Assembly (NCBI GenBank): GCA_031772625.1
Contig: CM062816.1
Span: 633,113,269 to 633,177,268 of the forward strand
Direction: 5' to 3'
DNA length: 64,000 nucleotides
DNA from: Pinus tabuliformis
Taxonomy: Eukaryota > Streptophyta > Pinopsida > Pinales > Pinaceae
The stretch's first letter is position 1; every line of letters begins with the position of its first letter. Under the pieces are notes generated by a model that was not told the origin of the DNA, searched no databases, and saw only the letters and a program-made list of their open reading frames with translations. This document shows positions 1-11,920 of this stretch, one piece after another. The position numbers and the translations under genes are program-made.

Positions 1-600
1 TCTTTTCTCGATGATGTAACATCATTCCCAGTGGCTGCAACACCAAGCCCCGTTGCTGCAACACCACTTCCCGATCCCGTAATACCTTTTTGGCAATTCT
101 CTCAAAAACACCAGTCTCCCCACTTCAGCACCAAGAAACAATTTGTTTATAAAATACACCACTTCTTGTGATGATTACGATACTCCACTATCACTTCCCG
201 TCATTATTATCAAAAATCGCCGGTATTCTCATGCTCTTAGATCCGCGGTAATCATTATGATCCAGCAAAAGATAAGACAAGAATTTTTGACGCAGCAACC
301 AAAAAGGTAAAACATAAAGGTACGCATGATTATGTATGGACATTAAATAATAGTTAATGCGGAGAAGCTGATAGGACTACCAAATAATTGTACTTCCAAT
401 CATATCACTTACGCATAGAAAGGGGGGGATTACCAAAGCGCTTTCATAATTGCATACTACGCCAACTGTCATCGCCCTTAACTCTCTTGGTAATATGTAA
501 AAGTCACCTTATCACGGCATGTTACCATTTGCAACGGTTTACTCTGAACTGAATTCGGAAACTCGGCTTTGAACTGTGAAATTCACTGAGAACAGCAGCT
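1..600 (+). other. E1 sequence upstream of the accessory ORF, no ORF seen
   Basis: No open frame of useful length is visible on either strand. The motif GTTGCTGCAACACCA, which contains the palindrome GTTGCTGCAAC, occurs at 52-66, with a one-base variant at 31-45. The same motif recurs in the E1 3' LTR at 4605-4619 (variant), 4637-4651 and partly at 4669-4682, which ties this stretch to the same element. It could be E1 leader, the tail of pol, or part of a 5' LTR; the left end of E1 is outside the window. Confidence 0.4.
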
Positions 601-2300
601 ATGGGAGGAAATCTCATCACACATGAACCAGGCACAACAACACTTCTTGAGCTCTATCCTGAAGTTTATCAAATTTTTCTGCAAGCGGGATGGCTAGAAT
701 ATTTCAGGAGACTTCCAGACTTTGACGCGCAACAAATCCTCGAATTTGCATGCAATTTAATAGAAGGATTTTCTGTTGCTCAAGGAGTCCAAATCCCAGT
801 CACGGAGGAACTCATAGCCCAAGTTACTGGGCTACCAACTAATGGCATACGGTGGTTCAGTAGGAAGCACTTGATCCTTAATGCGCAGCAGGATTTTCTT
901 CAACCAGGCGAGCAGGTGGAACCGAAGGGCAGAGGTGTAGCATTTCAGTCATTGCCTCAACCGTGGCCGAAAGTTGCTGAATTTATGAAGCAATACCTGA
1001 CATGCGAAGGCCAGTACCAGGTAATTTACCAGCATGATTTCGTCTTGTTGAATCATTTGAGGAATGGTCAGTTGATAAATATGCCATATTATTTATTGGG
1101 ATGTCTTAAAAATATGTCACGTTACACTATCAACGCAAAATGTCCACTTCTTTCCTTGAAACACCACCGCTTAGCTCAATTGCTGATAAATAGAGGCCTC
1201 GCTTTAAATAACCCTCCACCCCCCATTAATCCCCATCAAGAGGCAGAAATTCCCCAGCCAGAACATGAAGTCCCTCATCAAGAAGATGAAATTCTTCACC
1301 AAGCTGAAGATATACCTCAGCAAGATGAAGAAATCCCTCAGCAAACAGAGAATGTTCCTGAGAAAATACCTGAAGAAATCCATCAGCATGCATACGACAT
1401 TCCAGAACAAATTCCCAAAGAAGTCCTCCAGCAAACACCCCCGCAAGTTGCTGAAAATGAACAATCAGCAGTAGAAATACCCGCGGAAACAACCCCATCC
1501 CCTGATAGAACCAATCCATCCATTCCCATACTTGGTATTTCTACTGACGACTCTGATGATAGCATCCCTATTAGCTTGCTCAAACGGAAAATGCAGAGGA
1601 AAATAGAAACCCCACCAAAAATAAGAAGAACTAGGGCTTCGGCTAAAGTAGCTGCTACTTCTACCACTGTCCCTATCTTAAAGAAAGCTGGTCTGAAAAG
1701 AAAAAAGCCTGAATTCCCTGCTTCTCTACCCAATCAAAGGACTTGGTTCACCACCCATCACCTTGAAACCCCGCATTTTCACCAGCCCTCGAAACTCCTC
1801 TCCCTCACCCTCGGAGGCTGAGATGCAGAGTGTTCACAGTTTCGTGACATCATATTTTAAGGCAGCTGACACACAAGAACCAGCTGCCGACACCCAAGGT
1901 AATATTGGCCAAGAAGCTGTAACACAAGAAACAGCCACTACCCTAGGTGACACACAAGAACCACCTGTCGAGGGTATAAGGGATCAAATCAATATTGAAG
2001 CACAACCTCTACCTCCACTAGAACCTGCTGCTCCACAAGCTTAGCCCACCACATCTGCTCTGCAGGAAGAAATTTAATTTCTAAAAGCTCAAATTTAGGA
2101 CTACCAGGAGGAAATAATAAGGGTCAAGGAAACCTATCAAAATGAATTTAGCCTGCGTATTTTAGCACGAGTAGTATCTACAGCAGAGAAGAGTAAGGAA
2201 AATGAATATGTGTGTACCAGTTGTGGTGACATATATACTCAATCAGGATACAAGGTAGTGGCAGAACCAACGAATGAGGTCCCTGCTGTTGAGGTTGAAA

Positions 2301-2600
2301 CAGAAGAACCTGTTGTCAAACAAGAACCAACAGGCTCTCCAGAAAAGGTGCAGGAGCAGACAAAAGAACCTGTTGTCACACAAGAACCAACAGGCTCTCC
2401 AGAAAAGGTGCAGGAGCAGACAGAAGAACTTGTTGTCAGACAAGAACCAACAGGATCTCCAGAAACTGCACCAGAGCAAACATAAGAACTTCTTGACACA
2501 CAAGAACTAGTAATTTCTCCAGAAACTGCACCAGAGCAAACAAAAAAACTTGTTGACACACAATAACCAGTAATTTCTCCAGAAACTATGCAGGAGGTAA
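2301..2600 (+). repeat. In-frame 60-bp tandem repeat, five units
   Basis: Five units of exactly 60 bp start at 2301, 2361, 2421, 2481 and 2541. Each encodes 20 residues of the type EPVV-QEPTGSPEKVQEQT. The first three units are nearly identical; the last two share a different variant (PETAPEQT) and carry stop codons. It expands the acidic linker of the E1 accessory protein. Confidence 0.9.
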
Positions 2601-2619
2601 CAGAGAATAAAGAAGAGGA

Positions 2620-3210
2620 AAAGTCACCACGTCCTACCCAAATTGCCACGGAACGAGAGGAAGAAATGGTTACAGGAGAAAACGAAGAAGAGAACATAGA
2701 CTCACCCCGGCCTATTCAAATTGCCATGGAACGAGAGGAAGAAATGGAAAAAGAGGAAAAAGAAGAAGAAAATATGGACTCACCCCGGCCTACCCAAAAG
2801 GAAGAAATGGTTACAGAAGAAAATGAAGAAGAAAACATAGACTCACCCCGGCCTACCCAAGAGGAAGAAATAGTTACAGAAGAAAATGAAGAAGAGAATA
2901 TGGACTCACCCAGGCCTATTCAAACTGCCATGGAAAAAGAAGAAAATGAAGAGGAAAATATAGACTCACCCCGGCCTACCCAAATTGCCACAGAACAAGA
3001 AGAGGAAGCAGTTACACAGGTAACAGAGGATAAAGAAGAGGAAAAAGGAATATACTCACGCCGACCTACCCAAATTGCCACAGAACAAGAAGAGAAAGCA
3101 GATACACAGGAATCAGTACAGAATATTGAACATGAAGAAGAAACAGTAGCTGGAAATGGAAAGAAAGACATCGGATCATCCCGGCCTACTCCAATTATCA
3201 CAGAGCAGAT
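2620..3210 (+). repeat. Acidic SPRPTQ-type coding repeat, about eight units
   Basis: About eight irregular units of roughly 50-80 bp, each beginning with a Ser-Pro-Arg-Pro-(Thr/Ile)-Gln-like motif followed by a run rich in Glu (EEEMVTEENEEEN). Purine-rich on the + strand. Different unit lengths suggest slippage that stayed in frame. It lies directly after the 60-bp array in the same frame of the E1 ORF. Confidence 0.8.
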
Positions 3211-4341
3211 TACCCTTGTTGATGCATTTACAAAAATAGAACTTCCCTCTGTGAGTGATGGATGCACATAAACAGCCAGTTTTCAAGAACTGAAAGGAAA
3301 ATGGTGGAGAGAATATGAGCTGTCACAGGGCAAAGCATTCCAACATTAAAAGGGGACCTGGTTCAATTATGCATATAAGAACTAGAAAGCACTTGAGCGG
3401 TGCAAAGCTCAGTACAAGGAAATTAAAGAATTAAAAGCCATATTGTCCCAAATGTTTGAATTATTCCAAAGAATACTTGCCACAAGGAAACCCTCTTTCA
3501 ATTATGCGACATTTTTGAGGGAAGACTCACATTCTTACAGATAAAGGCTGTCAAAGAAGCTAGACCTCATCAGGTAGTTACATCAGAGCAATTTATGCAA
3601 ACCTTTGCAGAGGCACCTAAAAATGATCAAAATTTGTTATGTGAACTGTATCTCCATAATGAAGCCATGACCGAAGAAAGAAACATGAATATGCTACCTG
3701 TGGTTGGCGACATACAGCTGAGAGCTTTCATCTCCTTTTTAGCTAACCAGCTTACATGGCAGAACGCTTTTACCTCAGCTCAACATAATGAACAGAATTT
3801 CCTTCTGTCAATTAGGGCTGAACCTCAGAATGCAGCCACCTTCATTGCACAACATCAGAGAATGATAAGTGATCCTGAAATGAAGAACCACATCAGGAAA
3901 CTACAAGCAGTAGTCCTGAGAGACTGTCAGCACTATGTGAGAACTAAGGCACCATTGGCTGTCAAGGCAAATAATTTGTTTTGGGAAAACTGCCCCAAGG
4001 AGAGGCAGGAATACCACCCTTATAATCCACCTAATTTACAAGCAGCACTCTCAAGGGTACCTTACTATGTCAGATGCATGCAATATTGTGCTGAGAATTG
4101 GATTGGCTACAGATTTAAATTTCCACTTCTATGGTTATCGGGTGAACAATACAGGGGTCAATTAGGATCATCCAAAAAGGAAGAAGCGGCAGCATGGAGG
4201 CAAATACAGACTGTCTGTGGGTTCAGAGATAAGTTTGATGTCACTTCCTATAACTATTGTCTCAGTAATCTACACTGTTCATCCCAGTACTCCGATTCAG
4301 ACTCAGAGTAAGCATTGCATGAGGACACGCAATCTCTTCAG

Positions 4342-4351
4342 TTGGGGGGCA
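4342..4351 (+). other. Polypurine tract of E1
   Basis: TTGGGGGGCA stands immediately before TGTTAGGATTC, the LTR start. A G-run directly 5' of a TG-starting LTR is the normal plus-strand primer arrangement in LTR retrotransposons. It fixes E1 as + oriented and this LTR as its 3' copy. Confidence 0.7.
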
Positions 4352-5879
4352 TGTTAGGATTCAGAATTGACCATTTTTGACCTTATATTCTGGCCATAAT
4401 ATTATCCTTTTCCAGTTCAATAGTTGTAAGCTTTGATTACACGATGACTTAATCACCCCAAGATATGAAGTAATTCTCCGCATATCTATATGTTTAATTG
4501 TTCATTACATGTTCATGATTATCTTTATATTTATCTTTGGAAAAGCTAACTAAGTGCCAAGTAACCGTGGAACTGTCTAAATTCTGCAGGAATTATAATT
4601 CACAGTTGCTGTAACACCAGAAATAGCAACTACGCAGTTGCTGCAACACCAGAAGCAGCAACTACGCAGTTGCTACAACCAGCAACGGCAATTATCTAAA
4701 GCAGGGGAATGCTATTTTGCAACAACTAGAAATAACAAACGGCAACTATCTGAAGATCGCCAGAATTCCGCGCTACGCAGCATGATCAACAACTGTCCAA
4801 AAAGGGAAAAACATAGTTCTTAAAATATCAGAAGCAGCACAGGTTTACTAAATCAGCAACCATGGGGAAACGGTGAAGGATAAGGCGAGAATCCCAAGGA
4901 GACGGTCAAAGTTCGGCTACCAGCCGTGTAACAGCAAGAAGCTCAAGAAAGAATACATTATTGTAACAGTATCCTGTAACTCTTATTTTTGACAGAAAGA
5001 TCTAACCGAATGAACTGTGATAATCTATTGTAATAGATGTCTCCTCTATAAAGAGGAGACATCTACATTGGAGAAAAGGGGGGAGAAAATAGTTTTGTAA
5101 AGGGAATTTTGGAAGACAACAACAAAGTCTAAACTCTCATTGTAATTTAATATTTTGGCAGATCAATAGAAGACTGTTCTGAGCATCTAATCTGGTATTT
5201 GAGTTTTGGGGAATCTTGTGAGAGGGACTGGGCCCACCTTCCTCACAAGATTCACCCATTTAATTTTCTGTCAAGTGTGTAAGTGTGTTTGGTAATTTCT
5301 TTATGCTGGAACTCTGTTTTGGGATTCTGTAGCATTATCTCTGATAGTTTTCTTTTTGCTGGCACTCTGTTTTGTTAATCGCTTGAAACTATACTTCACC
5401 GGTGAATTAGAATTACAGTGTGTATGAGCAATCTAGTTACAGGGGCAGGTGCTGAACGTCCTTGTTTGGAGGATAGGGTCCTGATCCTCTGATAACAGAG
5501 CATCCATCACTTTTCTTTTCAGATTTGTCATCTTAAATTAACTGCTTTCATTTTACCTTTACAGTACACTGTTATGACATAATGTGAGAATTACGTATAC
5601 TACAGCTTTTTATTGCTTTTAGAGTTAAGTAAATACAGTACGCGGTAGCCTTTGAAATAAAAGACTTTCCCAGGTTGACAATTTAATGTGGTACTTGATT
5701 GGTAATCAATAAACAAATCAACTAGTCAACAACGATCGGTCTTTTGTGTGTTGTTTTCTTCTCGAGTTCTCGCTTCCATGATTGTTTGTATCGAATTTTC
5801 GAGCAATCCACTGTGGCTTATCATCAGGATAGATCAGTAATTGTGTAGGACAATTATATTTAAAAATATATTGATAACA
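4352..5879 (+). repeat. 3' LTR of E1
   Basis: Starts TGTTAGGATTC after the polypurine tract. It contains a TATA box at about 5046-5053 and AATAAA signals near 5657 and 5706. The right end is placed at TAACA (5875-5879), which mirrors TGTTA; an alternative end is ACA near 5851. The partner LTR and the TSD are outside the window, so the right end is not proven. Confidence 0.6.
5034..5065 (+). promoter_or_regulatory. TATA box inside a perfect 14-bp hairpin (E1 LTR)
   Basis: The arms 5034-5047 and 5052-5065 are perfect inverted repeats separated by four bases (ATAA), and the TATA core TCTATAAAG spans the loop. The G/A-rich stretch and 'ACATTGGAGAAAAGG' follow. This is the best core-promoter candidate in the E1 LTR. 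Promoter activity is inferred. Confidence 0.6.
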
Positions 5880-5984
5880 ACATGATCTACAAGAAATATT
5901 ATTTCAATGTTTATATTAAATAAAATATTCCATCGTCAACTACATATATAATATATATCATTAAAAAAAGGCTATGTATATTAT
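5880..5984. other. AT-rich spacer left of G2
   Basis: About 105 bp of AT-rich sequence between the presumed end of the E1 LTR and the start of G2. Its last five bases, ATTAT (5980-5984), are the left TSD of G2. Nothing else recognised. Confidence 0.6.
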
Positions 5985-8900
5985 TGTTGAAGGCTCGAAA
6001 ATCGTTGCCTCAATAAGGGGGATAACCACCTGGTCTGGACGTTAGGACAACTCCTTTTCCGTTTGGAATAGTGGCTCCCACTGGGGATAATGGGACTAGT
6101 TTCCCAATCTATTTTTATGCGTGTGCTAACGGGACAATGTTTTTGAGATTTTTTGGAGTAATACTTAACCTCAAACTAATCTAATATAACTAATAATCAC
6201 GCACAATTTGTCTTAATCAAAAATATTTATCTAACTATAACTATCCTGAGAGTAACATATATGTGATCTAAAATGATATCTCAAAGTAATTTATAATAAA
6301 CATCATTCAATTACAATAAGAAGTGAATCCATTTAACAATGATCGTTTCGTATAAAAAGTTAGCCGAAACGATATGAGAGATATATCGCATAAAAATCAT
6401 TCATGTATTTGGTATAAACTATAAATCATCATCATACAATAGTGCAATAATGACAATCTAAAATTCAAACTTTCATACATAAATAACTTGAAGATAATGT
6501 ATTACTTGACCCATAAGTTTAAGGAATTAAAAGATAAAAGTTCCATTTATAATATGTTCTACTCATGTGCTCCAGCAATATTGATCTACTTTCAAATCAT
6601 TCAACATCATCTAAGAGTACACAAGTGCAATTTCAGTAGAAGACGTCAAATTAAAGTAGGAAATAAATCATGTTCCGTTAATTTCACGAGGACTTCCTCA
6701 AAGGGAGCAGAAGTGCATGTTCTAGATAATGTTTCTGATAAAATTTTTGGACCCATCTTCAAATGCATGAGAGGGGTTTAAATACTAACTTATGAAACTA
6801 AAATAGATTATTACAAAAAATTTGAGGAGGTTTAAAGGACTTTCCTCAATTTAAGAAAAATCAAACAAAAATAGAAATATGTACAATAACTAATCCTACA
6901 TTCGATCTTTCAAATCACAAATATCTAGCATGGTCTTGAGGAGTTTAGGTTGGCTGACTTTCGCTTTCAGTTGTCCTGTAAGCACACCATTGATGAGCAC
7001 TAGCACCATTTTCTCGATAAAAAAAATTAGGCATTTTAGGGCCATACAATGGCTATGCGATTTTATTGGATATTGCCAATAGGTCTCCCAGTTTAACCTG
7101 GCCACTTGCCTAATTTCTTCTGTTCTTTCTTCTGCTACTTGTTTCCATTGTAATTCAAGTTGTTTTGAATTTGGAAGGAAACCAGGAGTGGTTTCTGCCA
7201 CAAGATTAGCACTATGCAAATTTTCATTTAAACTTTCAATGACGATGTTTGTCACCGTTGTTGCATCCTCTGTTGCCTGTTTTGCCTCTTTTAGACGAGA
7301 ACCCAAACTTGCGAATAAGATCTCCTTATATGATTCATCCAGTTTGGGCATGTGGGATTTTATCCCATTCTCAGAATTTTTCCAAGTTATGAAATCTGAA
7401 ATCTCTTGAAGAATTTCATCATTTTCCAATTATCATTCCACAACTTGGCTTGTTAACTTGTCACTTATTTCATAGTGAGAGTTCCACTATGAGATTTTTT
7501 GGCATAGAAATTATTTTTGGTGTGTGAGCTAGGAGTTGAGGCTGAGTGCTTCGGTGATAGACTGATTGATCTTTGGGTCATCCTTATGCATATCTGTTAT
7601 GCTCTATATCTGTGCCTCCTTACCTGCCAAGCTTCTTTGATGTTCTATTTTCATTTGTTGGAACTCCCGCTGTAACATAGCCAATTGTATTTCTGCATGT
7701 TGGTTGGTTTTGGCTTGCTGTGACTACTGTTCTAGTGAAAAAATTTTGTTTTCTTTCTCTTTAAGCAATAATTGTACTTCTATTGCTTTGTGAATATTTT
7801 CCGTAGCATATGCTGGATCGATGGATGAGTCTTTCCAGAGGACATCCATCAACGCATTGTTTGGAGTGGTAGCAGCTGTGGATTCCAATTTTATTTTCCT
7901 TCTCTGTCTTTTGACAAAAACCTTGTGTTGTGGGTTGTAAAATACATCAAGAGGGGGAATTTCTTCTATTCTTAAAACAATCTGAGAGGTGGGGGTAACG
8001 AGAATGTGTTCTATTTCTTCAGTATTCATAGATCCCCTTGTTATAATTTCCGGAGTTATTTCTTGATGTGTCATTTGTGTCTCTAGTGCTTGTTTCTTTG
8101 TGTTGAGTTTTTTGCTGAAATTATCCCACTCCTCTTCCAAATAAATTACCAGAGGTTTTATTAGCTGTATAGTGGGAGTATGGGTTTCAGTCTGCTTGAT
8201 GGTTGAAGTCTGTTGGATTGATTCCCTGGTCTTGATTTTTTTATTTTCTAAAGACTTCTCGGATGCCTTTCCAGAATTTGTTTTATATTTTTCCTTAGAG
8301 GAACCATCTATGCCTACGGTGGGAGTGGGCTCCCTTATTGGTTCAATTAACAATTGTTCCAATGGGACCTTTGATAATCTCTTTTCTCTGTAGCTATAAA
8401 ATTTTTCAAGAACTTCTTGATCAAAAAGTATCTGTGCCATATGCTTCACTTCGCTCAAGGAATTCTTCTGTAAGAAAACATCATCAAATGGGTCCTTATC
8501 ATGGCTGAAAGTTTTTATTTTGACCATAGTGGTAAAATCCTTGACAATACCGAATGGGTCATATTGTCTTCCGGAGAACTTAGGTAATTGTAGAGACAAA
8601 ATATTATCTACTTTCCTGAACGCATGTCCAAGGTCATGTAATGCAAACACTCCACATGACATAGGAAATTGAGGCCAAATGGCCTTCTTTGACTCCTTCA
8701 ATGCTTTGCTCATCCCTCCTTCACTGCATGTCTAATATGCTATCTCTCTAGCCATTAATTTATCCGGGACATAGAAAGGGAGAACATGGGGAAAGGCGAT
8801 GCTGCCAAACACTCTGATATATGTAAATTTCTCTTCCTTGAACCATCAGGCTACTGGGAGGATGTCCATCTTGACTTCTTGGGAGAATCTAAGGGCTTCT

Positions 8901-10820
8901 CAGTTATAAATTTCTTTATGGATGAGAAGCATAACCCCGTGACAAATCTTGAAAAAATGTGGTTCAAAATTTGATTCCCAGATTTTTTTATGGTAGATGT
9001 GAATAGGAAGTGGGTCTTGAATAGTCCACTTCCACCACATAAGAGGGAAATTAGAACCAAAACAAATAGCATCCATAACATAAGCACGCATGAAAAATGG
9101 ACGGTAAACCCTCAAAGCAATACTCCTTTTCCTTGTATACTCTATAATTTCTTTAGCTAAATTATCATAGGGGATTTATGCCCAATCATATATTGTTGCA
9201 TTAATGGCTGCATCTATTAAAGGCAACCATTCTAAGGGGAATTTGTTATTGTTGGGTTTGCCAAATAGTCTATAAATCATAGCCACAACAAAATAAAAAG
9301 GAGAACAAATAGATGCGGTAGCGTACATACCATTTTTTTCTTTCTTAATTCTTTCTTCATTATTTGACCAATTCTTTGTGCATTCCGCTGGGTCTTCATT
9401 TTCTTTGACAAATTTCTCAACAAATTGCCTGTTCTAGTAACATGTCGCTTCGGCAGGTGGTACATAAGCCTTAGGGAATCTGGAGTGAAAGATCCTGTAA
9501 CTTCCTTGCCTCTTGTTTTCAATTCTTTGCTAGAAATATCAGCGTGATGAATGATCCACTTAACCATGTCGATATAGGGGATTCTTTTCAGACACGTGGC
9601 TATTCGATGCAAAAATGAGCATGCAATTTCATTTATGGAAGCATCAGACGAATTACGCCCATCAACTGTAATCGTTGTCTCAAGAATCCTTTGTTGTTCT
9701 TCCTCCAGTAACTGATACATAGCCTCCCATGTAGACGTCCCTGCTTCCCTATTACATGTGGTATCCATGAACAGAGGAGACATTTATGACTTTTCAAAGG
9801 TGACTACTTTCCCTTTCTTCACCATTGCTTTCGGCTCCCTGTTATGTGGATTTTCCCTGAAAGTTTCAAGAGGAAAAGTTTATCAGATAAAAATGATACT
9901 GAACGTAGGAATGAATCGATGAAGAAAAACAGTAAAGTTGATAAAGGTGTTTTATTTGAAATCACGTAAGAATATATCAAATCACTCTAAATGGCCTGTC
10001 ACACATAAATGTAGTTAATTCTTCATAAATGCCCACTGATCCATTATCTTTTATCTTGAATTTCCATAAATATTCACATCATAAATTGGGAAACAATCTC
10101 GTAGGGCAGTGAGCCTTTAAACTGCGATAATAGCGATTTTGTGATTTGTAAAGCAATATCACACATCGCTATATCGCATAATTTGTTTTCGTTTAAATTA
10201 GCGCTTTTTTTAGTTTGTGTGAGATGCAAGATGCGAGAAACAAACGTCATTAATTAGCAGGCCTCCTTTTTGCGAATAATGGACCTCTGCATGTGTTGAT
10301 GGTAGGATTAAGAAGTGGGTCCAAGACGAGATCACATTTGGCAATATCGGAATATAATAGGTTGAGACTTGTGTGGTATGATTGACATCCAATCCGAGAG
10401 GGATATTATACCATCGCAATCTTGCAGATCACAATAATTTGGGCTAACCTGTTAAGAGAAGTCTTTTATAAACAAAGATGTTGCGATGCGAGACTTTAGC
10501 TTTTTAAAGAAGCTTTAAGGACTTTCTAACTTTACGACCGCTTTTTAATTATAGATTTACTTTTTCTATTGTTTCATCGTAGATTGTGGTGGGTTAGAAA
10601 GGTATTATTTGTGATGCATTTCATGCTAAATAAGAAAAAGTCGCATTTAGATGGTTTCATAGGTTTTGTTTGATATCTTGATTTATTCTAGAAATAAAAG
10701 AAATATCTACATGCTAGGATTGATTTTTTGGGTATATGCATTTTCTTAAAGGGTCCCTGTTTATCAAAGGAATATTTTACTACTAGATTTTATAGATGGG
10801 GGCTGTTGAAAAGCACAAAA
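5985..10820 (-). repeat. 3' LTR of G2
   Basis: 4.84 kb, matching 17934-22794 end to end with scattered substitutions and small indels. The + strand left end is TGTTGAAGGCTCG; the right end is degraded (AAGCACAAAA against AAGAACAACA in the other copy). It contains one copy of the LTR ORF on the minus strand. Confidence 0.88.
6896..9825 (-). pseudogene. LTR-encoded accessory ORF of G2, 3' LTR copy
   Basis: About 975 codons on the minus strand, split by stops and frameshifts. Open pieces are 9277-9783, 7724-8713 (329 codons) and 6896-7429 (177 codons). The N-terminal part is globular and contains TSTWEAMYQLLEEEQQRI; the middle is charged linker (SKEKYKTNSGKASEKSLENK); near 7680-7780 there is coiled-coil-like sequence (KEKENKIFSLEQ). 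The C-terminal domain ends LLKTMLDICDLKDRM. The ATG that begins the 5' LTR copy is AGG here, so this copy would start one ATG downstream. No enzyme motif is recognised. A stretch around PQFPMSCGVFALHD aligns with the LTR ORF of G3 (QLGPFIIQKREACEDADKIL region), which suggests shared ancestry. Function unknown. Confidence 0.65.
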
Positions 10821-11920
10821 ATTGGCGATTCACTTGGAAGAACCAGTTATCTCTGAGAGTTTTTTTAATTTTCTAAAACTTCTAAAATAAAGATAGTTTT
10901 GAAAATTAAACTAAATTGCATGGAATACAAGGTAAGTAGTACTTCTCGTTTGTCAATAACAACATCTACTCTAAGTATCTTTCTTCTTATTGCCCTTTTC
11001 TCACAGATAGTCATTTTACCTGCATCAGTCATTACTTGGTTATAAATATAAAAGCAAAAGAATCTTGTTAGATCAGTTTTGGTATACTCATTTTTTGTAG
11101 GTAAAGCCTCTGCTGCCATCAAGAGTTAATAAACTCGACAGGGCTACCTGTTACCGAGTAATGATTCAGTATCCCACTTAAGCAAGAATGCAACTTTAAA
11201 GATAAATTCTTCTATATACTTGATGCTTTATTTATTTTATTGAAGTAATTCATTCTTTATATTATTTCTTAAAGGACAATTTCTTGGCTTGGTAGCCAAA
11301 ATTGACAATGCCATTCACTTGATTTGTAACTGAAGTAAACAAGCTGGCTATTGATGAGACCCCTTGTCTTTTGATTGATCAATTTCAAGCCATTACCCTA
11401 TTTTGATATTCAGTATTGGTGATGTCATTTAGTTATAATCTTATGATCATGGTAAGCTGGGTCTTCATGAGACCTCTTGTCCTTTAAGTTTAAAGTATAT
11501 TTTAGAATTACACTCAAAAATTGAAAGCTACTTAAGTGAGGGGAATCATTGGCTCCTTAAGAGTTTCTAGACGACAACTGTAGAGTTTAAAGATGCTTTT
11601 CCATAAAGAAACTTTTCTTTGTTATTGATACTTTTCTTGACTGATGTAAAGAAAATTTCTTTCTAAAGTTAAGTTTTATCAAAGATTGGACAATTTAATA
11701 GAAAAAAATAGGCAGTTTCAGAGCTATAGCACTCAACTATTTATTTCAGGAATGAATATTAATTTCCATAACCATTTCTACTTATACAAGCGAAAAACAA
11801 AATTAAAAAGAGAAACTATCCTTCAGTAAAGCCAAAAGTAAATGTTTTCAACCTGTATTATTATTTCAAAACAAAATTATCTAAAGGATATACTATACAG
11901 TGATCAGAGGAGATCATCTT
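10821..11920 (-). other. Non-coding stretch between G2 integrase and 3' LTR
   Basis: About 1.1 kb, no conserved protein frame. The 85-codon minus-strand frame at 10865-11122 has no recognisable content. Next to the LTR the minus strand reads CCAAGTGAATCGCCAAT where the polypurine tract should be. It is a poor purine tract, but similar in position and text to CCCCAAGTGGAGCCAG of G3. Confidence 0.5.

Larger units (their letters stand above)
601..4311 (+). pseudogene. Broken accessory ORF of gypsy-like element E1
   Basis: An originally ~1,230-codon frame is now split. It runs in one frame at 601-1821 (406 codons), in a second frame at about 1763-3271 with several stops, and back in the first frame at 3595-4311 (238 codons). 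An in-frame stop at 577-579 precedes the first ATG at 601. The first ~205 residues look globular and contain VTEELIAQVTGLPTNGIRWF, similar in style to N-terminal domains of plant retroelement accessory proteins. A linker of short Gln/Glu/Pro repeats and a Lys/Arg-rich stretch follow, then two acidic repeat arrays, a region with coiled-coil character (KALERCKAQYKEIKELKAIL), and a C-terminal domain ending in SDSDSE. No catalytic motif is seen. It stops 30 bp before a polypurine tract and LTR, so it is a 3'-terminal ORF of the element. Function unknown. The layout resembles the LTR ORFs of G2 and G3; homology is only inferred. Confidence 0.6.

Noticed and set aside
2301..2600. CRISPR-like array
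   Set aside because: The units are contiguous 60-bp coding repeats without spacers, in a plant retroelement.
2239..2697. 152-codon minus frame over the E1 repeats
   Set aside because: Shadow of the tandem repeat on the sense strand; repeats open several frames at once.
8172..8393. Plus-strand frames inside G2 and its LTRs as genes
   Set aside because: All lie opposite the LTR ORF or pol and change between the two LTR copies.
10865..11122. 85-codon minus frame after the G2 integrase
   Set aside because: AT-rich, low-information sequence without motif; probably chance.
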